NCBI GenBank assembly: GCA_031835245.1
Contig: JAVKOQ010000393.1
Coordinates: 1 to 44,432 of the forward strand
Length of the DNA stretch: 44,432 nucleotides
Source of the DNA: Balamuthia mandrillaris
Taxonomy: Eukaryota > Discosea > Longamoebia > Balamuthiidae
Direction: 5' to 3'
Shown here: in pieces, positions 21,271 to 30,300 of the stretch
Position numbering within the stretch: position 1 is the stretch's first letter
How the letters are laid out: the number at the start of each line of letters is the position of its first letter
Notes under the pieces: model-generated
The model's database searches: none
Told to the model about the DNA's origin: nothing
The model's input: only the letters and a program-made list of their open reading frames with translations
Translations under genes and position numbers: made by a program

Positions 21271-22111
21271 CCTAGAACTTCAGTGACGTAGTTAGAAGGA
21301 AATAAACCAAGCTGATGGTTAGGGTCAACCCCAAACCACCACCCTGACTCAAACTTTTTCAGCACGTGCAGCAGCATTCCTACTGAGAGGGCAAGGTCTT
21401 CCTCTTTTTCCTTTCTGAAGTCAAAGTTGCTGACGCACCGGCAAGGCACCCCTTGTAATCTGTTGATATTCCATACCATGGTGAAAGAATGCGAGTATGA
21501 GGATAACAGAATGTCTTCAACGTAAAGGGCTGATTGCTTTCGCACTTACATCCGTTCCATGAAAGCAGAGCTTTCCTCCCGAGAATGAAAGCAAAGGCCC
21601 ACCAGTTTTTCTAACGAAGTTCAGCAGTATAAGTGGCAGAGGTTTGGAACAAAAAATCAGAGGGAAAAAAGCAAAAAAGGTACTCGTTTTGGAGTCAAAG
21701 TGACGGCCCCACAGAGCAAAATAACGGGAGCTATCTTTGGCTCGCCGCAGGTTATGAGCCTTCCCGCTGAATATAGTCTTTCCAATAACCTTGCCCACCA
21801 TTTCGGATACCTCCAACCTTGGTCCTTCCAACACGCGGATAAACATTTTGGTGGTAAACAACCCCCATGTGGCTGCCCTTTTGAAAGTTAAGTTTGTCAG
21901 AAAGTCCCAGAAACAGGCATAATGAAGCATCACAAGCAAGGAAAGAGCTATAATAATGATAAAGAGTTTAGAGTTTGTTTGAATGGAAGAAGGGTTGGAA
22001 TTACACCAAAGAGTCACGCGGAATGTCTTCCTTTATCCAGCACTTGAACAAAGAGGAAGGGACCTTTGTGTCACTTGGCGGCATTGCTGTCGCTGTCCTC
22101 GCACGTTCCAT
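19773..22111 (-). CDS. PH-like/SH3/partial RING joined to 5'-nucleotidase C-terminal half
   Basis: Ten exons join in phase: 22111-22018, 21872-21684, 21610-21550, 21459-21272, 21170-21103, 21009-20895, 20766-20548, 20413-20334, 20262-20167 and 20057-19773 (~464 residues). Exon 1-2 boundaries are tentative. The N-terminal part has a NECAP-like segment (DSSRYFAL), then an SH3 domain (GWWFGVD and GLFPSNYV). Next comes the first part of a RING finger, CCICMEGDALVLPCGHLCM. In the same exon this runs straight into RNSTNHLLTFLLDG and then GTTLRKVDLETGALKVG, VLYVGDHIFSDI, SKKTQGWRNLLVV and GSLFRSGSKQ, i.e. the C-terminal half of the NT5C2-type HAD nucleotidase. The HAD first motif (DxDxT) and the last RING ligands are absent, so neither activity is expected. 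It could be a real deletion fusion or an assembly join. Confidence 0.8.
21241..21270. repeat. GA tract in the SH3/nucleotidase gene
   Basis: Ends right at the donor of the SH3 exon (CTAG|GTCTCT). The intron starts inside the CT tract on the sense strand. Confidence 0.85.
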
Positions 22112-22226
22112 TTCTTCTCTCTCTTTTCCTCCTTATCGAATTTTCGCCCAATTATTATCGAAAATGTTGATGCAATATTTGTCCGCAAAAATAAAAAAAA
22201 TAAAGAAGCAAAGAGAAGGAGGAAAA
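22112..22226. promoter_or_regulatory. shared 115-base divergent promoter region
   Basis: The gap between the start of the SH3/nucleotidase composite (minus) and GTF2H5 (plus). It is A/T-rich with runs of A but shows no clear TATA box. Its size implies a bidirectional promoter. Confidence 0.5.
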
Positions 22227-22548
22227 ATGGTGAACGCCACGGAAGTCGTGTTGCTTTCTTGGTGCGTTTGGCGCTCGATTCCTTTCCCCTCCCATCCTTC
22301 CCCTTCCCCTCCCCTCCCTTTGTCATTTTATACTTTTTGTATCCTGCTAACGGTTCGATTGCAGCGATCCTTCTCTGAAACAATATTTGCTGCTGGTGGA
22401 CAAAGAACACCATTTTATAATCAAAGATCTGGATGAGACCCATTTATTGGTGCTGCCCACCGCCACCAAATTTTTGCAAGAAAAGTTGGACGAGCTGCAT
22501 GACGAAAACACATACCTCCCTGTCGAAGCTCAGATGAATCCGTCTTAA
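22227..22548 (+). CDS. GTF2H5: TFIIH subunit 5 (TFB5)
   Basis: Two exons (22227-22261 and 22365-22548) give 72 residues: MVNATEVVLLS, then CDPSLKQYLLLVDKE, FIIKDLDETHLLVL and FLQEKLDELHDEN. Length, the MVN start, the CDPxxKQ motif and DLDETH match human GTF2H5 (71 residues). It stabilises TFIIH by pairing with the p52 subunit and is needed for nucleotide excision repair. The coding starts 116 bases from the divergent composite gene. The first exon is too short to be seen as an independent ORF and was found by homology. Confidence 0.95.
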
Positions 22549-22641
22549 AAAAACAGTAACAACGCAGCCATTTATTTCTTTTGTACAAATCGATCGCTAC
22601 TTTTCTAAACGTACTCTCTCTCTTCTCTCTCTTTCTACTTT

Positions 22642-24673
22642 TTATTCGTAAAGAGGATTTTCTCTGACGTTGGGTGAAGCCTCATAGAGAATATTGGTGT
22701 GAGCCACGGAAGTATCCCTATCGAAAGCAGTGGTGGCCGGCTGAGCGCGCGTCCGTCCCCGCAGCACAAAGAACGCGATCAGAGCGGCCAGAAGCGCCAA
22801 GAGCAGCGTCAGGCCGACAAAGCCGCCCACTATGCCGCCCACCAAAGGAGCTACATCGTCGTCGTCGTCGTCATGGTGGTCATGGTGTTCCTGTTCGTGA
22901 TGGTCGACACTGCCTCCATCGACTACCACCGGAACGAACAAACACTCGCACGTATTCTCATCCAAGTAAAAGCGTCCTCCCTGTTTTTCTGGGTCTTGCA
23001 GCTGCCTATCCCTGCACTGCTCGAACATCCTTCGAGGGCAAGCGCAGACGCAACGACCGTTGCCAGCACGATCCGCAGTAGGTTCCTTTGGCGGTTGGCA
23101 TGTTGGTGTTTGTCTCTTCTTTACTTGTACTTCTTCGCAGGAAGATGGTGGGGCTACAGTGGAACAGGAGCAAGTATTCCAATCCCACCACTTGGCATCA
23201 TCGTTGTCACCTCTACCGCAGCTATCGGGATCAACGCCATTCATCCAGGCGTACTGACAGCGACCATCTACCCCACAGGAAGATCGTCTGCAAGGCAAAC
23301 TACCGCAACCCATGATCGCTTGGCTCCTTTCGGCGTGGATGGACACCGAGTCCGGTCCCACGCAGAACTGCTCAAACTTGTCATTGGGGAACGCGCCCTG
23401 GTTGTCATCTCCCACAACGGAAAAGTAAGAGCGAGCGGGATAGTTCTCGTAACCGAATGGCACTGCAGGTGACAATGGGTTCGGTGACGTCAAGTCTATC
23501 GAGCTGCTAAAGTTCCAGTTGCCACTTCCTCTGCGGTGCAAGCCGTCGAGGCAGCCGTGCAAAAGCATGATGGTGTTGGTGCTGAGATCTCCTCCTCGCG
23601 ACGGGTCGCAGTTGGGTGAGTTCATACATTCTTCCATTGTCAAATCCCTCGTCAAGTAAAATGTTCCTGCGTTGATGCCATCCCCCGCCGGTTGGCAGCA
23701 GACGTTGCTACTGGTGGACGTCTCAGACGAACACACCCAGGAGGAGACGCTGCTCATTCCTATTTGGTGGAACATTCCTCCATCGTTCTCCAACTCTGGG
23801 TAAGCACACAATTCTCCTTCAACACATGCTGCCCTAGCTATTGTTTAACAAAACACACAAAACAAATCAGAATTTAGTATCACTCCTTTTCCACAATAGA
23901 CGATAGAAGAGAAAGCGATACCTGGCAACATATACTGTTTAGTAGCTCGGGGTCCACCTACGTTATCGCTGTCTTTGATCATGACGACTTGGTAGCCAGC
24001 AATACCTTGCCCCGTGGCCATGAGGTACGGCACCTTCGCTCCTGTCTGCACCTCATAATTGGGATGGACGGGGCGACCCTCTCTGTTGCATCTGTTGCTT
24101 ATGAGGAGGAACGCGCTCTCATCCTTTTTTTTTTTTGACAAAACAAAGGTAAATGATAATTCCACTACGAACAAGCGCAAAGAGAGGAGAACCATTTGTG
24201 TGTCACAGCTATCGGTCAATGTATCTGTTTTCAACGTGTAAAAGCCGGAACGTGCTATTCCCGTCAACTTTCTGCCGAGTATCAACAGCAAACAAAAGAG
24301 GTTCGTATCAAAGAATGAGCGACGATGAATGAGAGAGAGAGAGAAAACAAGTAAACTAAAAACAGTACCCAACAGCGATGGGCGAATAATGGCTGGTGGC
24401 CGAAAACTCTCGCTCAGTGTAAGGCCTGCTTGCTGACCTCCACAACCTAAGAGCGCGAACTTCCTCTTCACCATATTCTTCCGGCTCGCACTCCCGCCAC
24501 GGGCAGTAAGGGTCACCACCGATGAGCGGGTCCACTCCCCGTTGCGCCAACGTTTCCGTTGGGGCCATGGCCAACAATGCCAACACCACCAAAGCAGAAG
24601 CGACCAACAGCCTCCTTCCCCAACAACAGCATTCCCTGTTGCGAGAAACGTAGCGAGAGCGATGATGTTGCAT
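22642..24673 (-). CDS. type I membrane protein, Cys-rich ectodomain and NPxY tail
   Basis: Exons 24673-24369, 24271-24169, 24123-23922 and 23837-22642, in phase, about 601 residues. The N-terminus MQHHRSRYVSRNREC leads into a hydrophobic signal segment (LLVASALVVLALLAMA). The ectodomain has a Cys-rich middle with spaced CxxC and CxCxC motifs (GRCVCACPRRMFEQC, ENTCECLF) resembling CxCxC repeats of extracellular proteins. A His/Asp run (HHEQEHHDHHDDDDDD) sits just outside one transmembrane helix (GGIVGGFVGLTLLLALLAAL). The cytoplasmic tail ends NILYEASPNVRENPLYE, with an NPxY motif that commonly binds PTB-domain or talin-like adaptors. I do not recognise the ectodomain family; an adhesion or uptake receptor is an inference. 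Intron 2 is short, and reading through it also stays open. Confidence 0.8.
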
Positions 24674-25339
24674 GTCTCTTTGTTTTTGTGTTTGTTGTTG
24701 TCACTTTTTTTTTTGTTGTTGTGGTGGTTGTTGAAGAGAAAGAAGTTTGCTGGGTTTTTGTGGTCGGTTTGACGTTAATATTTCCAGCAAAAATGAACAA
24801 AAGTGTCAAAAAAAAAACTATTGTATGAAGGCTTCTTCCCTCCCTTCCCTCCTCTTTGCTTTGTATTGCCTAATGGCTGGCGAGGGCTGCAGAGGATAGG
24901 TCTATCTCCACCTACCTTAACCCCACTGACATACAAGTTGTAGCCCTCTTCACCGTTGCGGCTTCTCCTCTCCTCTCCGCCTCTCGTTTTTTTTTTTTTT
25001 CGTTGGAGGGACTCTTTTTTGACGAGTTGGGGGCTTCGTTCCACAAGCAAGCGGTGCTTACTGATTGCTATCGCAGAGACCGCCTGGTTTGGCGGTTTCG
25101 TTTGTCAACAACGGGTGGATGAAGGTCGTTCTTTCTTCCTTCCAAACGAAAGGCAAAGAACTACGGGACCATTCTTTGATGGTAACGCTGCCTGTATTCT
25201 TGCTGAGATTTCTCCTCAGTTTTCCAGCCAAGTTTCGCGGGCAAAACTCGTTTTCACAATTTATATTTGTAGACATTACTTCCTCTTTAAAAAATTATTC
25301 CTCCTGCTTTTCCGGTATGGTACATTTGCTGATGATGCA
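24674..25339. other. intergenic gap, no gene recognised
   Basis: Upstream of the membrane protein and downstream of the Rac-like gene, both minus strand. It contains T-rich runs near 24702-24718 and 24986-25000 but no convincing exon. ORFs at 24775-25050 (minus) and 25065-25517 (plus) lack family resemblance. Confidence 0.4.
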
Positions 25340-25666
25340 TTACACCATGATGCATCCACTCCTGCCTTTATCTTTTCTGGAGGGAGTGGCAGAATCCCTC
25401 ATGTCGGCGCTGCTGCTGCTGCCACCCCCACCGCCGCTCGCCACAGAGGCGGCCACGTTTGCTGCGGCTTGGAAGATGGCGCCTAGTCCGGTTTGTGCCT
25501 TAGCGGAACACTCATAGTACCTTTTGTTTATATTGGATGGTGTGAGAAGAAACATAAAGAAATAACGAAGAAAAAGGCTTGGTAGAATACCCGCAAGCAC
25601 CAATCTCATCAGCCAAGGCTTTGCCCTTTTGTTTGTTGGAGAAACCAAGGAGAGAGTGAGGGGGAG

Positions 25667-25719
<53 letters not shown>

Positions 25720-26673
25720 ATAAAGATCACATATCCAAATAGAAAGGCAGCTATAAGTGCCACTATACCTGTTTGGTGGTGATAGGTTTTAAACCTTGTT
25801 TAGCCAACATCTTTACAGCTGCGTCGTCGTCACGCAAATCAATCTTTGTACCGACCAACAGAAACGGCTTTCCTTCTACATGTACCGCCATTTCGTCTTT
25901 CCACTGTCCATAACGAATGTAAGGAAGGAGAAGGAGAAGGAGAAGGAGAAGGAGAAGGAGAAGGAGAAGGAGAAGGAGAAGGAGAAGGAGAAGGAGAAGG
26001 AGAAGGAGAAGGAGAAGCAGAAGCAGAAGCAGAAGCAGAAGCAGAAGCAGAAGCAGAAGCAGAAGCAGAAGCAGAAGCAGAAGCAGAAGCAGAAGCAGAA
26101 GCAGAAGCAGAAGCAGAAGGAGAAGGAGAAGGAGAAGGAGAAGGAGAAGGAGAAGGAGAAGGAGAAGGAGAAGGAGAAGGAGAAGGAGAAGGAGAATAAA
26201 GTGAAGAGGAAAATAGACAGGAGAGCGAGAAAGGGGAAGTAGATCAACAAACCCTGGTAGTGACACCGTCAAAAGCCTCGTGAGTTGGAGAGACCACAGA
26301 GAAACAAACTATGAAAACATGTCCACCAGGATAAAACAATGCTCTCATCCGGTCAAAGTCCTCAGAACCAGCAGTGTCCCAAATACTCATCTTAAACTTT
26401 TGTTTGCCCACTTGAAAGACCTTGAAGTAGTTCTCAAAGACAGTGGGCACGTATTCCTCAGGGAACGTCCCTTTCATATAGGTGATCAACATGCACGTCT
26501 TCCCTATTTCGTTGTTGCACAAAAAGGATTAACTTTGAACTCCGCTTGTGCAAGAAAGAAAGGGTTTCATCACTATTGCCAAACGAAATAAATACATAAA
26601 GGATTGTTATTTTTTTTTTGTTTGTTTTACCTACGGCAGCATCACCAACTACCACGCACTTGAGGGCCTTCAT
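25340..26673 (-). CDS. Rac/Rho-family small GTPase with Ala12 and Ser61
   Basis: Exons 26673-26631, 26503-26253, 25903-25769, 25625-25591 and 25520-25340, in phase, 214 residues. The chain KCVVVGDAAVGKTCMLITYM (P-loop), EEYVPTVFENY (switch I), IWDTAGSEDFDRMRALFYP (switch II), VGTKIDLRDD and YECSAKAQTG is clearly Rho/Rac. The end GCIMV gives a CaaX prenylation box after a Gly/Ser-rich and basic linker longer than in typical Rac. Two key positions are altered: Gly12 is Ala and Gln61 is Ser. Both are required for normal GTP hydrolysis, so the protein is predicted to be GTP-locked, like Rnd proteins. Rho GTPases steer actin through WAVE and Arp2/3. Introns 2 and 3 carry a hexanucleotide and a CT repeat. 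Confidence 0.95.
25673..25714 (-). repeat. GA/CT dinucleotide tract in Rac-like intron 3
   Basis: About 42 bases of pure GA on the plus strand, lying in the intron between exons ending at 25769 and starting at 25625. The sense RNA would be CU-rich. Confidence 0.9.
25923..26196 (-). repeat. hexanucleotide repeat in a GTPase intron
   Basis: About 270 bases in the second intron. It comprises roughly 15 units of GGAGAA, then about 17 of GCAGAA, then about 12 of GGAGAA (plus-strand sense). The intron therefore reads as pyrimidine-rich CTTCTC units. The two flanking blocks are the same variant, with a distinct central block. Confidence 0.9.
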
Positions 26674-26905
26674 TGTTTTTTTACAGCTTTAAAAACCACC
26701 AAAGAGAGAGAGTTCGAACGCTAGAGAAGACCCAGTTGCTGTTCTGCACCCCCCTCTTTTCTGTTTCCTGTAACGCAACTCTAAAAAAAATAATAAAAAA
26801 AAATAAAACAGAAAAAAAAGAAAAAGGAATGAAAAAGACTAAAAAGGCACACGACTTTACAAAAACATAACAACGGAGGGGACTTTTTTACATGGGAACC
26901 GCCGA

Positions 26906-27699
26906 CTACCCCTGTTTCTCTCGTTCTTTGTCTGGCTCACGAACGATGGTGACCGTGTAGTCCGGGCACTTGGTCATCACGGACTGGCTAGCTGAGCCCA
27001 ACACGAATCTTTGCGGAGGGGGACGACAAAGAAAAAAAAAGGGGGGTGAGGAGGAGGCCTGAGTAAGGGAAGGGGCGAAGGAGGAAAATAATAGAAAGGA
27101 GGAAAGACCTTTCGGCCAGGGAGGTGTTCTCTCTTCTTCCCATGACGACGCTCCTTGCGCCTTTCTCGTGGGCGTACTTGCACACGGTTTCGCCAAAGGA
27201 ACGCGCCCCTCCTGACAGAAAGTACATGAAGCCGCACTCTCTCTTTTGAACGTGGTCACAAAGCAAAGGTCAGTGCTACTTCATCTTTATGTATGAACAA
27301 ACCAAACCAAAAAAAAAAAGAAAGAAAGGAAGAAGAGAAAAGGAAAAAGAGCAAACAACAAAAGCGTACGTTGTTTTGTTCACACTTTTGACGGCACTCA
27401 GCCTCCAGCTCCTTCCTTTTGTCCTGAACACTGTAGGAAGGGTTCGACGAGTCACTGGCTAGGCTGCGCAGGGTCATGTTCTGGGGCAGCAGGGAGGGCC
27501 TCTCCATGCCGTACATCAGGATAAAGGAGTGGTGAGCGGGGAAGTTGTCAAAGGCCCAGGCGAGGGCCGCGTCGCTCTCCCTGCTGCCATTCACGCAGAC
27601 CACATGGGAGGGACCCTTGGGTTGGAAAGGCTTCTCCTCCCTTGCCCCCTCCCAGTCCCAGTCCATGGCCATTTGCTCCATCAGCACTGGATCGCTCAT
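26906..27699 (-). CDS. universal stress protein-like
   Basis: Exons 27699-27370, 27242-27109 and 27008-26906, in phase, about 188 residues. MSDPVLMEQMAMDWDWEG starts the most likely product; an in-frame ATG at 27798 would add 33 residues. The core VCVNGSRESDAALAWAFDNF matches the first strand-helix of UspA domains, and the second half has VCKYAHEKGARSVVMGRREN followed by VLGSASQSVMTKCPDYTVTIV, the usual ending of the fold. The ATP-binding G-2x-G-9x-G(S/T) is only partly present (MGRREN... GSASQS). It is the second USP-type gene in the window, with no close sequence resemblance to the one at 135. Confidence 0.85.
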
Positions 27700-28061
27700 T
27701 CTTGGGTTGAGACTAACTTTTTGATGGTAGTCCTCTCTTTGGTGTTTTGCTTTTATTATGGTTCGGTGGAGCGAAAGAGGAGAAAAAAAAACCCCCATAT
27801 ATTTTTTGGTGGGTGTGTGGGTGGGTGTTGACTTGATGAGCGATGGTCCATCTTTGAAAACTACCCAATAAGAGAGAGGAAAGGGTGCCGCCCTTTCCTC
27901 TCGATGTAAACAATGGGCGAAACGTCATCGGTATCGGTTGTACCGCTCGTCTGGTGGGTGTACAACGAAACCTGTGGAAAAAATACAGAAAATCGCAAGA
28001 AAACAAGCAGATAATTGGCTTTAAGACGTCTTTTTTTTTTCTTGGAACTTGAAAAAAAAAA
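27700..28061. other. gap between stress protein and SOD-like gene
   Basis: Spacer for two minus-strand genes. T-rich runs near 28033 and 28051 may be part of the 3' end of the SOD-like gene. No promoter element is clear. It includes an upstream in-frame ATG (27798) for the stress protein. Confidence 0.4.
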
Positions 28062-30162
28062 TCAAACGGTCTGGTAATCGCCCTTCTTGCGGGCCATAAT
28101 GACGACGAGGCCAATGACGCAAAAGGCCAGCACGGCCACAAAGACCCAGCCAACAACGACGGCGGCCACGAGGGAGTCCACCTCCTTCTCGTTGCCCTTG
28201 GAAGGGCGAATGGGGATGGGTGGCGAGGCACAGTCCTGGTTGGTGAAGTTGAAGTTGATGTCCACTGGTGGGTGAGGGATTATGGTGTCTGCTGCGGCTA
28301 AACCAATCACACATGCCAACAAAGGAGCACCAGCAGAACCTTTAGTTGTCGTTCATTTTTTTTTTTTTGTTATTTGTTGATGGTAAATAAAGGATGAACT
28401 TTAAAAATAATGACAAGGAAAGGCAAGAAGGCGAGAATGCATTAAGGAGAAGAAGCACAAACCTTCACTATCACAGCCAGCGCCTTGACCGTGGTCGAAT
28501 CCGGTGGTGATGATAAGCGAGCGGCCAATGATGGAGTCGATGCTGTCCACCCAGTCATCCACATAACGATACCAGGCCACACCCTTAGAGTCGTAGGTCT
28601 GGATGTTACCCAGGTCTCCAATCATGCGGGGGTACGTTCCTGGCAGTGCGTGGCTGGAGCTGTATGGATTGAAAATGTTGCCTGTGGACGCCGCGCTGTT
28701 CAAGCTTAAATCTCCCGCCTTGTTATATAAACAAAAAAAAACCAATAAACAATGTGAGTAAACGAGAGACAAGGGCAGCAGAGGAGATCCACGCGAAGGA
28801 ACAGCAGCATTCAAACCACTAATAATAACGGCAGAACAACAAAAAAAAAAGGAAACAAAAGGAAAAAGAGAAGAGGAATCGGAAAGAAAGAAACGTACGG
28901 TGCCGATGTGGATGCCATGCACGCTTCCATTTGTGAGGCCTTGAGGGATTTGGACGGTTATTTCTACATCAGCGTCTGAGTTCTTTTGTGGTAGAGCGAC
29001 AGTGATTTTGAATTGATAAGAAAAACAATAAAGGGCAAAGTAGTCGTGTGGAACAAAATACAAACCCTGGACAGGAAATAAGCCACACCATTACAGGTTC
29101 CGTTGCAGGCAGAGGTGCCATTCAATGCGCAAATTGCCTTCAACGTGCCAACGTTGCCTATGATTGCCAAAAAAAAAAAAAAACATATGTTAGAGCAGGC
29201 AGCAAACAGATAGAATGAGAACGCACCAGACTCAGCGCGGTTAAGGAAAGAATCCGAAATTCCAATGACGCATTGCCCAAGGATGTCGCCGAGGTTAGGG
29301 TTCGCGCTACAGTCATCGTGTTTGGAATAAAGAACTATAGAATGACCGATGACAGAATTGGGTCCTTGCAAGGTAAGTTGGTTATATGTTTGTGACTGCA
29401 AGATAGATTTGTCTACTCTAGTCCAATTTCCCTGTTGGAATTGAGTTTGTGAGCTGAATGCATTATTCTGAAAGTTTCTCTCTGCGTCTTTTCTTTCCTC
29501 AATTCTGCTATATCTTCTCTTCATAAGGCCTGTTCCTCACATAAGAGGGAAACGTTACCAAAGCGCCGTCGGGTCGGGCGTCAGGAGGGCAGGCATGAGT
29601 GGTGCTACCGCCGCCAACAAACTCGCCGCCAGTGTTATTGCCGGTGGGATCTGCGATATCTCCAAACTGTTTTTTTTTTTTTGCCCAATAAGAAATGCCA
29701 CTAGTAAAAAGCAGAAAGAAAAAGCAAACCTCACGAATGGACATAGCATACGCGGCAGAGGCGGAATCAGCAAAAAGAAGTTGAGCGGTGATGTTGACAC
29801 CAAGCTAATCAACGAGAAGAAAATGAGGGAAGGGTTGCGAAAAATAAAAACATTCAAGAGAGCCAAAAGACAAACAAATAAAACGTACAGAAGCCGTAGC
29901 GTTTATTGTGTACAAGGTTACCAAGCCACCATTGAAGCCCGCCGCCTTTCCAGCAGTAGTAGGAATCATTCTACAAGACGCAGTCACTTTCGTACAAAAA
30001 ATCAAAACCAAATGAGTCCATCATGGCAACAAATACAAAAAAAAAAAAAAAAACACACCACGTACATTCCCATTTTCGTGCCTCACATGGCAGAACAAAC
30101 AACCAAGCAGCTACCACACAACAAACCGCCACCACAAAAACGGCTCTTCCGTCGGACCTCAT
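28062..30162 (-). CDS. membrane-anchored tandem Cu/Zn-SOD-like protein lacking most metal ligands
   Basis: Nine exons (30162-30066, 29986-29889, 29804-29730, 29666-29559, 29467-29227, 29157-29066, 28982-28899, 28718-28463, 28339-28062), in phase, 442 residues. A signal peptide (MRSDGRAVFVVAVCCVVAAW) precedes two SOD-like repeats. Repeat 1 has REFGDIADPTGNNTGGEF and NSVIGHSIVLYSKHDDCSAN. Repeat 2 has SVHGIHIGTAGDLSL, NIFNPYSSSHALPG, RMIGDLGN, DSIIGRSLIITTGFDHGQGA and LLACVIGLA. Against canonical SOD1, the Cu/Zn histidines of repeat 1 are largely gone, and repeat 2 keeps only His46, His71 and Asp83 equivalents. A transmembrane helix (VAAVVVGWVFVAVLAF) and a short tail end the protein. Loss of redox activity is expected; binding or structure is more likely. 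Confidence 0.85.
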
Positions 30163-30300
30163 CTTGTTCTTCTTCTTCCTGCCCTAGCGGTAGCGCCACT
30201 ACCTCGTTCTTTTTTTTCCTCCCCTGTCACAGTCTTCAAATTCCGATGCATTCCTCATTGGCTAAGGGTGATCTGCCCTGATCTTGCAAAGGAAACGACC
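30163..30300. promoter_or_regulatory. divergent promoter gap
   Basis: 138 bases between two divergent genes (SOD-like minus, ankyrin plus). It is T-rich near 30204-30220 with an ATTGGC (reverse CCAAT-like) at 30257. A bidirectional promoter is inferred. Confidence 0.4.

Noticed and set aside
25763-26272. Long ORF rich in Leu (and overlapping Lys/Glu or Phe/Ser ORFs)
   Set aside because: Arises from the GGAGAA/GCAGAA repeat inside a Rac-like intron, read in different frames.
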